DNA of 20,194 nt from Brevundimonas sp. (GCF_031082345.1 NZ_JAVHLH010000004.1:9263-29456), one strand, 5' to 3'; shown: positions 1 through 9,184, counted from the first letter of the stretch. Notes: a model not told the origin generated them from the letters alone. Numbers and translations are program-made.

Positions 1-34
1 GGCCCGCCCTTTAGGAGCCGCCTGAAGGATTCCC

Positions 35-2602
35 GTGGCCCGCCCCAGCCCGTCTCGCTACGAGCCCAAAACCTCCGAACCCCGCCAGCAGGCCCGCTGG
101 GCGGCCGCCGACGCCTTCCGCACGCCGACGGAGGGCACGGGCAAGCCGAAATACTATGTGCTGGAGATGTTTCCCTATCCGTCAGGGAACATCCACATGG
201 GCCATGCCCGCAATTATGTGATGGGCGACGTCGTGGCCCGTTCGAAGCGGGCCCAGGGTTTCGACGTCCTGCATCCGATGGGCTGGGACGCCTTCGGCCT
301 GCCGGCCGAGAACGCCGCCATCGAACGCGGCGTCCATCCCGGCGACTGGACCTGGTCCAACATCGCCGCCATGCGCGAACAGCTGAAGCTGCTGGGCCTG
401 TCGCTGGACTGGTCGCGCGAGTTCGCCACCTGCGACCCGGCCTACTATGGCCAGCAGCAAGCCTGGTTCCTGGAGCTGTTCCGGCGCGGCCTGGTCTACC
501 GCAAGGACTCGGTCGTCAACTGGGACCCGGTCGACAACACCGTCCTGGCCAATGAGCAGGTCGTCGACGGCCGCGGCTGGCGCTCGGGCGCGATCGTCGA
601 GAAGCGCAAGCTGAACCAGTGGTTCCTGCGCATCACCGACTACGCCGACGATCTGATCGAAGGGCTGAAGGAACTGGAAGGCCGCTGGCCCGACAAGGTC
701 CGGCTGATGCAGGAGAACTGGATCGGCCGCTCCAAGGGGCTGCAGATGACCTGGCGCTGGGCCGGATCCGCCCCCGACGCCGCCCCGGACGGGCTGGAGA
801 TCTACACCACCCGGCCCGACACCCTGTTCGGCGCCTCCTTCATGGGCATAGCCCCGGACCACCCGATCGCCCGCGCCCTGGCCGAAACCAATCCCGAAGC
901 CGCCGCCTTCATCGCCGAATGCCGCAAGGGCGGCTCGACCCAGGCCGAGATCGAACAGGCCGAGAAGATCGGCTTCGACACCGGCCTCAAGGTGCTGCAC
1001 CCGTTCGATGGCCGCGAGGTCAGGGTCTGGATCGCCAACTTCATCCTGTCGGAATACGGCACCGGCGCCATCTTCGGATGTCCCGCCCATGACCAGCGCG
1101 ACCTCGACTTTGCGCGCAAATACGGCCTGCCCGTAATCCCGGTAGTGAGACCTGATGGCGCCGGCGACGATTTCGCCGTGGGAACAGAAGCTTATACCGG
1201 CCCCGGCTCGATATTTCATTCCGACTTCCTTGACGGCCTCGACATAGAATCCGCCAAGGCGGCGGCCATTGAGCGGGTCGAGGCCGCCGGCCAGGGGAAG
1301 GGCGCGACCATCTATCGCCTGCGCGACTGGGGCGTCAGCCGCCAGCGCTACTGGGGTTGCCCGATCCCGATCGTCCACTGCCCGTCCTGCGGCGCCGTGC
1401 CGGCCGCCGACCTGCCGGTCGAACTGCCCCGGGACGTGACCTTCGACACGCCCGGCAATCCGCTGGACCGGCATCCGACCTGGAAACACGTCCGGTGCCC
1501 GTCGTGTGGCGGCGAGGCGACGCGCGAGACGGACACGCTCGACACCTTCGTCGACTCCAGCTGGTATTTCGCCCGCTTCACCGACCCGACCGCGTCCGAG
1601 CCGATCTCGAGGGCCGCCGCCGACAAATGGCTGCCGGTCGACCAGTATATCGGCGGGGTCGAACACGCCGTCCTGCACCTGCTCTACGCCCGCTTCATCT
1701 CGCGCGCCCTGTCCGACGCCGGCCTGATGAACGTGAAGGAGCCGTTCGCCGGCCTGTTCACCCAGGGTATGGTGGTCCACGAGACCTACCGCCGCGCCGA
1801 CGGCGCCTGGGTCGAGCCCACCGACGTCGAACTGGTCAACGAGGGCGGCCAGCGTTCGGCCCGCCAGCTCTCCACCGGCGAAGCCCTGACGATCGGCGAC
1901 ATCGAGAAGATGTCGAAGTCGAAGAAGAACGTCGTGGCCCCCCAGGAGATCGTCGACACCTACGGCGTCGACGCCGGCCGCCTGTTCGTCCTCTCCGACA
2001 GCCCGCCCGAGCGCGACGTGCAATGGACCCCCGGCGGGGTCGAGGGCGCCAGCCGCTTCGTCCAGCGTGTCTGGGCCGAGGTCGACGGCTTCGATCCGGC
2101 CGCCGCCGGCGACGAACAGGCCAACGCCTCGCTCGTCCGCGAGACCCACAAGGCCATCAAGGCCGTGTCCGAGGGCATCGCCGGCTTCCGCTTCAACTCG
2201 GCCATCGCCAAGCTCTACGCCTTCGTCGCCACGGTGCGGGATCATCCCAAGGCCGGCGGCGAGGCCCGGCGCCAGGCGCTGTCGGCCCTGCTGCGGCTGG
2301 TCGCGCCCTTCACCCCTCACCTGGCCGAGGAAGGCTGGACGCGGCTCGGCGAAGCGGGGATGATCCTCGACGCGCCGTGGCCCGACTACGACCCGGCGCT
2401 GGCGGCCGACGACGAGGTCACCCTGCCGATCCAGGTCAACGGCAAGCGTCGCGGCGAGATCCGCGTCGCCCGCGGCCTGGAGCCGGGCGAGGTCGAGGCC
2501 ATCGTCCTCGCCGACGCGGACGTCCGGGCGCGACTGGAGGGTCAGACGGTGAGGAAGATCGTGGTGGTCAAGGACCGCATCGTCAATCTGGTGGTCGGCT
2601 GA
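35..2602 (+). CDS. leuS: Leucyl-tRNA synthetase
   Basis: Cytoplasmic class Ia aminoacyl-tRNA synthetase that charges tRNA-Leu with leucine and edits mischarged tRNA. The 855-aa product has the normal bacterial length. Visible landmarks are the HIGH-type signature HMGH at residues 54-57, the CP1 editing-domain elements TTRPDTLFG and [12 protein letters not shown], a CPSCG pair typical of the zinc or leucine-specific insert, and the KMSKS loop at 625-629. The start is GTG at 35: AAGGA at 25-29 sits five nt upstream and no better codon precedes the conserved N-terminus. Nucleotides 1-34 hold a TAG at 12-14 that could end an upstream gene, but too little is left to identify it. The stop overlaps the lptE ATG by one nt (TGATG), so the genes are probably co-transcribed. 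Codons at about 1133-1270 (residues 367-412) are strikingly unlike the rest of the gene, although the frame is intact. Confidence 0.98.
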   Translation: MARPSPSRYEPKTSEPRQQARWAAADAFRTPTEGTGKPKYYVLEMFPYPSGNIHMGHARNYVMGDVVARSKRAQGFDVLHPMGWDAFGLPAENAAIERGVHPGDWTWSNIAAMREQLKLLGLSLDWSREFATCDPAYYGQQQAWFLELFRRGLVYRKDSVVNWDPVDNTVLANEQVVDGRGWRSGAIVEKRKLNQWFLRITDYADDLIEGLKELEGRWPDKVRLMQENWIGRSKGLQMTWRWAGSAPDAAPDGLEIYTTRPDTLFGASFMGIAPDHPIARALAETNPEAAAFIAECRKGGSTQAEIEQAEKIGFDTGLKVLHPFDGREVRVWIANFILSEYGTGAIFGCPAHDQRDLDFARKYGLPVIPVVRPDGAGDDFAVGTEAYTGPGSIFHSDFLDGLDIESAKAAAIERVEAAGQGKGATIYRLRDWGVSRQRYWGCPIPIVHCPSCGAVPAADLPVELPRDVTFDTPGNPLDRHPTWKHVRCPSCGGEATRETDTLDTFVDSSWYFARFTDPTASEPISRAAADKWLPVDQYIGGVEHAVLHLLYARFISRALSDAGLMNVKEPFAGLFTQGMVVHETYRRADGAWVEPTDVELVNEGGQRSARQLSTGEALTIGDIEKMSKSKKNVVAPQEIVDTYGVDAGRLFVLSDSPPERDVQWTPGGVEGASRFVQRVWAEVDGFDPAAAGDEQANASLVRETHKAIKAVSEGIAGFRFNSAIAKLYAFVATVRDHPKAGGEARRQALSALLRLVAPFTPHLAEEGWTRLGEAGMILDAPWPDYDPALAADDEVTLPIQVNGKRRGEIRVARGLEPGEVEAIVLADADVRARLEGQTVRKIVVVKDRIVNLVVG

Positions 2603-3087
2603 TGCGCCCGCTCCCCGCCGGTCTTGTCGCGCTGATGGGACTGGCGCTCGCCGGCTGTGGATTCACGCCCCTTTACGGCGAGGCCGGGGTCGGATCCAGC
2701 CTGTCGCGCATCGCGGTGACCACCCAGGACGATCGCCTCGGCTACCGGGTCCGCGAACAGCTCGAGGACGCGCTCGGCCGCGACGCCGGCCAGGCCCCGC
2801 TGTGGCGGCTTGAGACCACGGTCGAGCAGTCGCGCCGCCCGCTGGGCCGACGCATCGACGACACCGCCACCCGCTATGAGCTGACCGTCCGCGGCAGCTG
2901 GACCCTGACTCCCGTCGACGGCGGTCTGCCGTTGTCGGGCGTCGAGACGGTGACCACGACCTACGCCGCCGCCGACCAGCCCTACGCCGCCATCGCCGCC
3001 CAGCAGGACAGCGAGGAGCGGGTCGCCGCCGAACTCGCCCGCCGCATCCGCCTCGACCTGATGCGGGCCCTCCCGGACCGCCCGTGA
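2602..3087 (+). CDS. lptE: LPS-assembly lipoprotein LptE
   Basis: Outer-membrane lipoprotein that plugs the LptD beta-barrel and helps insert lipopolysaccharide into the outer leaflet. The 161-aa product starts with a short signal peptide, a hydrophobic run at residues 7-16 and a lipobox LAGC at 16-19, so Cys19 should be lipidated. It is followed directly by the GFTPLYG segment typical of LptE proteins. The rest is a charged, beta-rich region with low conservation, as expected for this family. The ATG overlaps the leuS stop codon by one nt and lacks a strong Shine-Dalgarno, which suggests translational coupling. The leuS-lptE-holA order is widely conserved in proteobacteria and supports the call. 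The function is inferred from motif and context, because the family diverges strongly in sequence. Confidence 0.9.
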   Translation: MRPLPAGLVALMGLALAGCGFTPLYGEAGVGSSLSRIAVTTQDDRLGYRVREQLEDALGRDAGQAPLWRLETTVEQSRRPLGRRIDDTATRYELTVRGSWTLTPVDGGLPLSGVETVTTTYAAADQPYAAIAAQQDSEERVAAELARRIRLDLMRALPDRP

Positions 3088-3097
3088 CCGGCCTCCG

Positions 3098-4150
3098 ATG
3101 ATCCTGTCGAAGCGGCCCGAAGTCGATCGCTTCCTGAAGGCGCCGGACCGGTCGGTGCGCGCCGCGGTCATCCACGGCAAGGACCGCTCCGGCGTCGCCG
3201 AGCGCGCCGTCCAGCTGTGCCGCGCCATCACCCCGGATCTCAACGACCCCTTCAACGTCACCATCCTGACCGACAGCGACCTCGACGGGGACGAGACGCG
3301 CCTGGATGAGGCCCTGACCGCCCTGTCGATGATCGGCGGACGCCGGTTGATCCGGGTGCGTCTGGGCTCCGAGAAGGCCTCGATCGACAAGATGCTGGCG
3401 GCCGCGCTCAAGGCCCACGCCGAGGGCGCCTACAATCCCGACGCCATGCTGGTCATCGAGGCGGGCGCCCTGGGCCGCGACTCGGCCCTGCGCAAGGCCG
3501 CCGAAGGCGCGCAGGGCGCGGTCGCCATCGCCTGCTACGAGGACGAGACCGGCGACGTGGCGCGGATGACGCGCGAGGCCCTCGCCGCCGACAAGGTCGG
3601 CCTGACCCAGGACGCGCTGGACCGCTTCGTCGCCCGCCTGCCGCGCGAACGCGGCCTGATGCGCCAGGAGATCGAGCGGCTGGTGCTCTACATCGGCCCC
3701 GGTTCGGGCCAGACCATCGATGTGGCCGAGCTGGAGCTTCATCTCGGCGTCGAGCCCGACGCCTCGCTCCAGGACGCCGCCCTTCAGGCCTTCGGGGGCC
3801 GGCCCGCCCCGGCCCAGTCGGGTCTGCGCCGGGCCCTGGCCGAGGGCGAATCCCCGGTCATGGCGGTGCGTCAGGCCTCGATCCACCTCGGCAAGCTGCG
3901 CCGCATAAACGTGCTTCAGGCCAACGGCGCCGGGGCCAAGGAGGCGGCCAAGGCGGCGGGCGTGTTCTGGAAACAGGAGGCCGAGATGCTGCGTCAGGCC
4001 CGCAGCTGGCGGCTCGAGGACCTCGACAAGGTGCTGGACAGCGTCAACGCCGCCGACATCGCCACCAAGACCACCGGCTCGCCCGACCAGCTGATCGCCG
4101 AGCGCCTGCTGCTCGAGATTTCGGCGCGGGCGCGCCGGCTGGGGCTTTAG
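3098..4150 (+). CDS. holA: DNA polymerase III subunit delta
   Basis: Delta subunit of the Pol III clamp loader, which opens the beta sliding clamp so that it can be placed on primed DNA. The 350-aa length fits HolA (about 340 aa). It has the N-terminal segment VIHGKDRSGVAERA that resembles the degenerate P-loop region of delta, then the conserved core IGGRRLIRVR near residues 79-88. No intact Walker A motif is expected or seen, since delta does not hydrolyse ATP. The gene lies 10 nt after lptE, in the classical leuS-lptE-holA order. Its stop codon overlaps by four nt the stop of a small gene on the other strand. Start ATG at 3098 has a poor Shine-Dalgarno and probably relies on coupling. Confidence 0.93.
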   Translation: MILSKRPEVDRFLKAPDRSVRAAVIHGKDRSGVAERAVQLCRAITPDLNDPFNVTILTDSDLDGDETRLDEALTALSMIGGRRLIRVRLGSEKASIDKMLAAALKAHAEGAYNPDAMLVIEAGALGRDSALRKAAEGAQGAVAIACYEDETGDVARMTREALAADKVGLTQDALDRFVARLPRERGLMRQEIERLVLYIGPGSGQTIDVAELELHLGVEPDASLQDAALQAFGGRPAPAQSGLRRALAEGESPVMAVRQASIHLGKLRRINVLQANGAGAKEAAKAAGVFWKQEAEMLRQARSWRLEDLDKVLDSVNAADIATKTTGSPDQLIAERLLLEISARARRLGL

Positions 4151-4154
4151 CCCC
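4141..4154. terminator. Possible bidirectional hairpin at convergent gene ends
   Basis: A perfect 5-bp GC stem, GGGGC-TTTA-GCCCC, sits exactly across the shared stop codons of holA (plus) and the small basic-protein gene (minus). It could terminate or protect both transcripts. No U-tract follows on either strand, so intrinsic termination is uncertain. Confidence 0.3.
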
Positions 4155-4332
4155 GCTTCGACGCCTTGCGGAAGGCCGGTTTGGACAGGGCCAGGTTGCG
4201 GGTCTGCTGGGCCTTCTGTTCGGCGCGCGCCGCCCCCTGCAGACCGGTATGGTTCGGCCCGCCGCCCGCCTTCTTGGCGGCCAGCGCCTTCTTCATCGCT
4301 TCGGCGGTCGGATTGCTCGGTTTCTCGGTCAT
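4147..4332 (-). CDS. Small basic conserved-type protein, function unknown
   Basis: A 61-aa Lys/Arg- and Ala-rich protein with no membrane segment, signal peptide or Cys residues. I do not recognise the family with certainty. It has an N-terminal acidic start (MTEKPSNPTAEAMKKALAAKK), a glycine turn (GGGPNH), then a Q/A-rich helix and a basic tail FRKASKRG, which suggests nucleic-acid or ribosome contact, but that is inference. Its ATG overlaps the stop of the upstream methyltransferase gene (ATGA), so it looks like the last gene of a parA-parB-methyltransferase transcript. Codon use is GC-rich like its neighbours and it fills the gap to holA precisely. Both points favour a real gene. Confidence 0.7.
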   Translation of the reverse strand: MTEKPSNPTAEAMKKALAAKKAGGGPNHTGLQGAARAEQKAQQTRNLALSKPAFRKASKRG

Positions 4333-4940
4333 GCCGCCACCCTAGCACGCGCCAGCCACACCGTCGCGCCGCCGGTCTCCGGATCACCGATCCGGTTGGC
4401 CAGCACCTCGAAGCCCGCTGCGGCCAGCGCCGTCCTGTATTCCTCGACCAACAGGCTGCCGTGATACAGCGGCTCGCCGCGCCATTGGCCGACCGTTTCC
4501 CCCTCCTCGGTCCCGCTGGTGAAGATCAGCACCCCGCCCGGCGCCAGGTGCCGCGCATAGACGGCGAATATCCCGCGCTGGTCCTGCGGCGTCAGGTGGA
4601 AGGCGCTGTGCCAGGCGATCACCCCGTCAAAGGTTCGGCCGAGGTCGAGGCTCCGCATGTCGGCCACACGCCAGTCATGGTCGGGAAACCGGCTTCGGCA
4701 CAGGTCGATCAGCCCCGGCGCCGCGTCAATCCCGGTCACCGCCCGGCCCTGTTCTATCAGATAGCGGCCGATCGGTTCGCCCGAGCCGCAGCCGAGGTCG
4801 AGCACCGAGCCGGCCGCCGGGACATGGCCCAGAAAGGCGTCAAGCCACGGCTTCTCGATCAGGGTCCTGCCCCGGTCCTGATCCCAGTCGAGCGGCCGGC
4901 GGCTGTAGAGATCGATGACCCCTTTCGCCGGCCCGCCCAT
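4329..4940 (-). CDS. Class I SAM-dependent methyltransferase
   Basis: A 203-aa soluble Rossmann-fold methyltransferase. Motif I is VLDLGCGSGEPIG (DLGCGSG at residues 48-54), the acidic end of beta-2 is GIDAAP at 70-75, and the later FDGVIAWHSAFHL and LAPGGVLIFTSG segments match motifs II and III of small-molecule methyltransferases (Methyltransf_11/25 type). The substrate cannot be read from the sequence. No rRNA- or DNA-methylase target signature is present: there is no NPPY or DPPY. It starts one nt after the parB stop codon, and its own stop overlaps the start of the 61-aa gene, so it is probably read through from parAB. Whether it takes part in chromosome biology or is merely a passenger is unknown. 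Confidence 0.88.
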   Translation of the reverse strand: MGGPAKGVIDLYSRRPLDWDQDRGRTLIEKPWLDAFLGHVPAAGSVLDLGCGSGEPIGRYLIEQGRAVTGIDAAPGLIDLCRSRFPDHDWRVADMRSLDLGRTFDGVIAWHSAFHLTPQDQRGIFAVYARHLAPGGVLIFTSGTEEGETVGQWRGEPLYHGSLLVEEYRTALAAAGFEVLANRIGDPETGGATVWLARARVAA

Positions 4941-4941
4941 G

Positions 4942-5835
4942 TCAGCCGCGCATCAGCCGGCGGCACAGGTCGTCGAGCTGCTCCAGCGTGCCGTAGCGCA
5001 GGGTCAGTTCGCCCTTACCGCCCCGGTCCGCCAGCGACACCGGCAGCCCCAAGGCGTCGGTCAGATCCTGCTCCAGCGCCGCGATGTCGGCGCCGCCCTC
5101 GCCGGTCGAGGCGCCCGTGCGGGTCTTGCCCTTGCCCGGCTTGGGTCCCTCGGACGCCCGGCGCGCCAGAACCTCGGCCTGACGGACGTTCAACCCCTCA
5201 TTGACGATCTGCTCGGCCAGGGCGGCGGGATTGGGGGCGGTGATCAGGGCCCGCGCGTGGCCGGCGCTCATCTTGCCGTGCCGCACGTACCACAGCACCT
5301 CCTCGGGCAGCTGCAGCAGGCGCAGGGTGTTGGCCACGTGGCTGCGGCTCTTGCCGACCACGCCGGCGACCGCGTCCTGGGTGCGGCCGAACCGCTCCAT
5401 CAGCAGGCGGTAGGCGTCGGCCTCCTCCAGCGGATTGAGATCGGCCCGCTGCACGTTCTCGATGATGGCGACCTCGAACACCGCGACGTCGTCCATCTCG
5501 CGGACGATGATCGGCGCCTGGGTCAGGCGCGCCAGCTGGGCCGCGCGCCAGCGGCGCTCGCCGGCGATGATCTGCCAGACGCCCTCCTCCTTCGGGTGCG
5601 GCCGCACCAGGATCGGCTGAAGCACGCCCTTGTCGCGGATCGACTCGGCGAGCTCGGCCAGCTCTCCCTGATCGAAGGTCTTGCGCGGCTGGTCCGGATT
5701 CGGCTTCAGGGTCTCGATCGGCGCCATGCGCACCCCGGCCGGCGCCGCCGAGCCGTCGACCGGCACGGCTTCGCCCGCCTGTTCCCCGAGAAGGGCTGAC
5801 AATCCCCGGCCGAGACCGCGCTGACGTTCGCTCAA
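4942..5835 (-). CDS. parB: Chromosome partitioning protein ParB
   Basis: Centromere-binding CTPase clamp that loads at parS, spreads along DNA and works with ParA to segregate the origin. The 297-aa product shows the N-terminal RGLGRGLSALLG segment (residues 6-17) that contacts ParA, GVLQPILVRP (70-79), the CTP-binding GERRWRA box (92-98), ENVQRADL (126-133), a helix-turn-helix at about 152-173 (TQDAVAGVVGKSRSHVANTL) and a C-terminal dimerisation domain ending LDDLCRRL. The start is TTG at 5835: its product begins MSERQRGLGRGL like Caulobacter ParB, and GGAA lies eight nt upstream. No in-frame ATG or GTG fits better. It lies 28 nt after parA in one operon. Three parS-like sites in this window are its probable ligands. 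Confidence 0.98.
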   Translation of the reverse strand: MSERQRGLGRGLSALLGEQAGEAVPVDGSAAPAGVRMAPIETLKPNPDQPRKTFDQGELAELAESIRDKGVLQPILVRPHPKEEGVWQIIAGERRWRAAQLARLTQAPIIVREMDDVAVFEVAIIENVQRADLNPLEEADAYRLLMERFGRTQDAVAGVVGKSRSHVANTLRLLQLPEEVLWYVRHGKMSAGHARALITAPNPAALAEQIVNEGLNVRQAEVLARRASEGPKPGKGKTRTGASTGEGGADIAALEQDLTDALGLPVSLADRGGKGELTLRYGTLEQLDDLCRRLMRG

Positions 5836-5864
5836 CTGACTGATTCCGTTCTGGTTATATACAT
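5832..5864 (-). other. Ten-codon mini-ORF bridging parA and parB
   Basis: An ATG overlapping the parA stop (TGATG) opens a 10-codon frame, MYITRTESVS, whose TGA overlaps the parB TTG start by two nt. It could carry ribosomes from parA to the weak TTG start of parB. The stretch TATATAACC is AT-rich for this genome and might instead be a promoter -10 element, but I see no matching -35. Translation is unproven. Confidence 0.25.
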
Positions 5865-6676
5865 CAGGCGGCCTGCAGCCGCCGCATCTTCTCGCGCGCT
5901 ACCACCTCGCGGGCGAGGCGCAGATACGCCTGGCTGCCGGCGCATTTCAGGTCGTAGATCAGGGCCGGCTTGCCGAACGACGGCGCCTCGGACACGCGCA
6001 CATTGCGCGGGATCACCGCCTCATAGACCTTGTCGCCGAAATGCGAGCGCACGTCTGCGGCCACCTGCCCCGACAGGGCGTTGCGGCGATCGTACATGGT
6101 CAGGACCAGGCCCTGGATCTCCAGCGTCGGATTGAGGCTCTGCCGCACCATCTCTATGGTCTTCATCAGCTGGGTCAGGCCCTCGAGGGCGAAGAATTCG
6201 CACTGCAGCGGCACCAGGACGGCGTCGGCCGCGGCCATGGCGTTCAGGGTCAGCAGGTTCAGCGACGGCGGGCAGTCGATCAGCACATAGTCATACCGGG
6301 TCTGGCCGTCCGCCCCCTGCCCCGCGAGGGCGTCGCGCAGCCGGAACGAGCGGCGGTCGGCCTGGCTCAGCTCGATCTCGACGCCCGACATGTCGGCGTC
6401 TGCAGGGATGATGTGCAGACCGGGCACGGCGGTCTGGACGGCGGAGTCGTCGACCGAACGCCCGTCGACGATGACGTCATAGATGGTCACCCGCCGCGTT
6501 TCACGTGGAACACCCAGACCGGTGGAGGCATTGCCTTGCGGATCCATGTCGACGATCAGCACCTTCTCGCCGATCGCCGCCAGGGCGGTGCCGAGGTTGA
6601 TCGCCGTGGTGGTCTTGCCGACCCCGCCCTTCTGGTTGGAAACGGCGAGGACGCGAGTCTTACCGGCTATGGACAC
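5864..6676 (-). CDS. parA: Chromosome partitioning ATPase ParA
   Basis: Deviant-Walker ATPase that binds nucleoid DNA as an ATP dimer and draws ParB-parS complexes to the new pole. The 270-aa product has the deviant Walker A KGGVGKTTT at residues 16-24, IVDMDPQGN (41-49), the Walker B-type VLIDCPPS (131-138) and the basic region RNVRVSEAPSFGKP (224-237) used for non-specific DNA binding. The start is GTG at 6676 (product [15 protein letters not shown]), with GGAG about eight nt upstream. This start overlaps the 3' end of rsmG by 17 nt, giving the conserved rsmG-parA-parB order. A parS-like 16-mer is embedded at residues 55-60. Confidence 0.98.
   Translation of the reverse strand: MSIAGKTRVLAVSNQKGGVGKTTTAINLGTALAAIGEKVLIVDMDPQGNASTGLGVPRETRRVTIYDVIVDGRSVDDSAVQTAVPGLHIIPADADMSGVEIELSQADRRSFRLRDALAGQGADGQTRYDYVLIDCPPSLNLLTLNAMAAADAVLVPLQCEFFALEGLTQLMKTIEMVRQSLNPTLEIQGLVLTMYDRRNALSGQVAADVRSHFGDKVYEAVIPRNVRVSEAPSFGKPALIYDLKCAGSQAYLRLAREVVAREKMRRLQAA
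6497..6512. other. parS: parS-like site within parA
   Basis: CGTTTCACGTGGAACA matches the universal parS consensus TGTTTCACGTGAAACA at 14 of 16 positions and keeps the CACGTG core. It lies inside parA, where the minus strand reads GTT CCA CGT GAA ACG (Val-Pro-Arg-Glu-Thr, residues 56-60), codons unusual for this GC-rich gene. Confidence 0.72.
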
Positions 6677-7280
6677 GGCGGAGGCTCCGGACGGAAACGA
6701 TACGGCCGCGCGGATCGCTGCGCGAGACGGACAGGCTGCTCTCGAAATGCCAGACCTTGCGGGCTTCGATCAACTCAGCCTCGGCCTTTTCCCCCTTGAG
6801 AAACACCCCCTGGGCGCCGCGCTGTAGATAAGGCTGTGCATAGCCGAGCAGCTTCTCCATCGGCGCAACGGCGCGGGCGGTGACGACATCGACCTTCAAC
6901 GCCTGTTCCTCGGCCCGGCCGTTGATCACCGTCGCCGGCAGGGCGAGAGCGTCGACCATCTCCTGCAGGAAGCGGCAGCGCTTGCCGAGGCTGTCGATCA
7001 GCCAGACATGAGCGTCCGGCCGGCCCTTCATCAGGATCGCCAGCACCACCCCCGGGAACCCCGCCCCGGCACCGAGATCGGCCCAGGTCCGGGCCTCCGG
7101 CGCCAGATCCAGCAGCTGGGCCGAGTCCCAGACGTGCCGGTTCCACACGCCCGGCAGGGTGGCCGGCCCGATCAGATTCATCACCGCATTGGCATCGGCC
7201 AGCCGCTCGATGAAGGCCTCGAGATCGGCGATCTGCTCCGGGGTCGCGCCCGTCTGCGCCTGGAATTCGGCAGGTGTCAC
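6660..7280 (-). CDS. rsmG: 16S rRNA (guanine527-N7)-methyltransferase
   Basis: RsmG (GidB) uses SAM to methylate N7 of G527 in the 530 loop of 16S rRNA, and its loss confers low-level streptomycin resistance in several bacteria. The 206-aa length equals the E. coli protein. Seen here are the NLI segment (residues 35-37), RHVWDS (48-53), the SAM loop [10 protein letters not shown] (68-77), TARAVAP (134-140) and LKGEKAE (161-167). The start is GTG at 7280, overlapping the mnmG stop codon by four nt (GTGA), which argues for translational coupling. The 3' end overlaps the parA start by 17 nt. The C-terminal tail beyond the methylase fold is basic and poorly conserved. Confidence 0.97.
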   Translation of the reverse strand: MTPAEFQAQTGATPEQIADLEAFIERLADANAVMNLIGPATLPGVWNRHVWDSAQLLDLAPEARTWADLGAGAGFPGVVLAILMKGRPDAHVWLIDSLGKRCRFLQEMVDALALPATVINGRAEEQALKVDVVTARAVAPMEKLLGYAQPYLQRGAQGVFLKGEKAEAELIEARKVWHFESSLSVSRSDPRGRIVSVRSLRRVHSR

Positions 7281-9145
7281 GCGGCCACCCGGGCCCGCTT
7301 CACATGCGACAGCAGGGCCGTCAGGGCGCCCGGGGTCATGCCCTCGATCCGGCCCGCCTGCCCCAGGGTGCGCGGCTGGATCAGGCTCAGCTTCTCGCGC
7401 ACCTCGTTCGAGAGGCTGCCGATGGCGGCGTAGTCGAGGTCGTGCGGTATGGCCAGCGCCTCCTCGCGACGCAGGGCCTCGGCGTCGGAAGCCTGTCGAT
7501 CCAGATAGCCGGCATAGCCCGCGTCGATCTCGATCTGCTCGCGCACCTGGCGCGGCCAGGCGGCGATAGCGGGATAGGCCGCCGCGAAAGTCTCGAGCGT
7601 GACGCCCGGGAAGGCCAGCAGGTCGCGGATCGACCGGCGCTGACCGTCGGCGTTGACGTTGACGCCCAGGGCCCCGGCCTCCTTGGGCGTATAGGTGGTC
7701 CCGCGCACCAGGGCGGAGGCCTCTGCCAGCAGAGCGGACTTGGCCTCGAAGGCGGCGCGGCGTTCGGCCGAGACCAGCCCCGCGGCCATGGCGACGGGGG
7801 TCAACCGTTGATCGGCGTTGTCGGCCCGCAGCGTCAACCTGTACTCGGCCCGGCTGGTGAACATTCGGTAGGGCTCGGTCACCCCGCGTGTGACCAGATC
7901 GTCGATCATGACGCCGATATAGGCCTGGTCCCGACCGAGCACGAGCGGGTCCGAACCGGCGGCGGCCCGCGCGGCGTTCAGCCCGGCGATCAGCCCCTGG
8001 GCCCCCGCCTCCTCATAGCCCGTGGTGCCGTTGATCTGGCCGGCCAGATACAGGCCCGGCCGCTTCTTGACCTCCAGCGCCGGGGTCAGCTCGCGCGGAT
8101 CGACGAAGTCATATTCGATGGCGTAGCCGAAGCGGAACACCTCGACCGCCTCCAGCCCGGGAATGGTGCGCAGGAAGGCGGCCTGGGTCGCATCGGACAC
8201 CGAGGTCGAGATGCCGTTCGGATAGACGGTCGGATCGTCGAGGCCTTCCGGCTCGAGGAAGATCTGATGCGAGGTCTTGTCGGCGAAGCGCACCACCTTG
8301 TCCTCGATCGAGGGGCAGTAGCGCGGGCCGCGTCCTGACAGGTGACCGCCATAGACGGCGCTGTCGCCGAGGTTGTCGACGATGATCCGGTGGGTCGCCT
8401 CGGTCGTGTGGGTCACGCCGCAGGCGATCTGGGGCACATCGATGCGGTCGGTCAGGAAGCTGAACGGCACGGGATCGGCGTCGGCCGCCTGCATCTCCAG
8501 CCGGTCCCAGGCGATGGTGCGCCCGTCCAGCCGCGCCGGGGTGCCGGTCTTGAGTCGCCCCATGGTCAGGCCGGCGCCATAGAGGTCGGCGGCGAGACCG
8601 GTCGAAGGCGCCTCGCCGTGGCGGCCGGCCGGAATACGCTGGTCGCCCTTGTGGATCACGCCGTTGAGGAAGGTGCCGGTCGTCAGCACGACCGCGCCCG
8701 CCGACAACTCGACGCCCTCCCCCGTGACCACGCCGGCGACGCGTTCCCCGTCGAGGATGAGGCTTTCCGCCGTCCCGGCCATCAGGGTCAGGTTGGGGGT
8801 CGATGCCAGTTCGGCCTGCATGGCCTCGCGGTAGAGGCGGCGGTCGATCTGGCTGCGCGGGCCCTGCACCGCCGCGCCCTTGGAGCGGTTGAGCAGGCGG
8901 AACTGGATGCCGGACACGTCGCCCAGCCGGCCCATGACGCCGTCCATGGCGTCGATCTCGCGCACCAGATGGCCCTTGCCCAGGCCGCCGATGGCCGGAT
9001 TGCACGACATCTCGCCGATGGTCTCGAGCTTCTGGGTCAGCAGCAGGGTGGCCGCGCCCGCGCGCGCGGAGGCCGCCGCGGCCTCACAGCCGGCGTGGCC
9101 TCCTCCGATGACGATGACGTCGAAACGCTTCATGGGCGCGGACAT
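7277..9145 (-). CDS. mnmG: tRNA uridine-5-carboxymethylaminomethyl modification enzyme MnmG
   Basis: The FAD- and NADH-dependent partner of MnmE. The complex installs the (carboxymethyl)aminomethyl group on wobble U34 of certain tRNAs. The 622-aa length is standard. The FAD Rossmann motif [12 protein letters not shown] spans residues 12-23. The signature [13 protein letters not shown] begins at Cys48, and [12 protein letters not shown] carries Cys277; these two Cys correspond to the conserved pair of E. coli Mnm[12 protein letters not shown] (174-184) is a second family signature. ATG at 9145 is used; an in-frame ATG four codons later (MKRFDV) is an alternative. It shares the mnmE-mnmG-rsmG-parA-parB strand order of Caulobacter, but 56 nt containing a perfect parS separate it from mnmE. 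Confidence 0.98.
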   Translation of the reverse strand: MSAPMKRFDVIVIGGGHAGCEAAAASARAGAATLLLTQKLETIGEMSCNPAIGGLGKGHLVREIDAMDGVMGRLGDVSGIQFRLLNRSKGAAVQGPRSQIDRRLYREAMQAELASTPNLTLMAGTAESLILDGERVAGVVTGEGVELSAGAVVLTTGTFLNGVIHKGDQRIPAGRHGEAPSTGLAADLYGAGLTMGRLKTGTPARLDGRTIAWDRLEMQAADADPVPFSFLTDRIDVPQIACGVTHTTEATHRIIVDNLGDSAVYGGHLSGRGPRYCPSIEDKVVRFADKTSHQIFLEPEGLDDPTVYPNGISTSVSDATQAAFLRTIPGLEAVEVFRFGYAIEYDFVDPRELTPALEVKKRPGLYLAGQINGTTGYEEAGAQGLIAGLNAARAAAGSDPLVLGRDQAYIGVMIDDLVTRGVTEPYRMFTSRAEYRLTLRADNADQRLTPVAMAAGLVSAERRAAFEAKSALLAEASALVRGTTYTPKEAGALGVNVNADGQRRSIRDLLAFPGVTLETFAAAYPAIAAWPRQVREQIEIDAGYAGYLDRQASDAEALRREEALAIPHDLDYAAIGSLSNEVREKLSLIQPRTLGQAGRIEGMTPGALTALLSHVKRARVAA

Positions 9146-9184
9146 AGGGGAAAACGCCCGTCTTTGCTACCGAAGCCGCCGGAG

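Noticed and set aside
1..34. End of an upstream gene
   Set aside because: A TAG at 12-14 would be compatible, but three codons are too few to identify any gene.
182..2320. 712-aa minus-strand open frame opposite leuS
   Set aside because: Antisense shadow of a GC-rich gene; low-complexity Gly/Ala/Asp/Val-rich product without domain motifs, fully covered by leuS.
2663..4387. 574-aa minus-strand frame opposite lptE and holA
   Set aside because: Overlaps three well-supported genes and has no recognisable family; GC-driven absence of stops.
5335..5340. CACGTG core within parB as a fourth parS
   Set aside because: The flanks (TGGC...GCTG) do not match the GTTT/AAAC arms of parS; coincidental hexamer.
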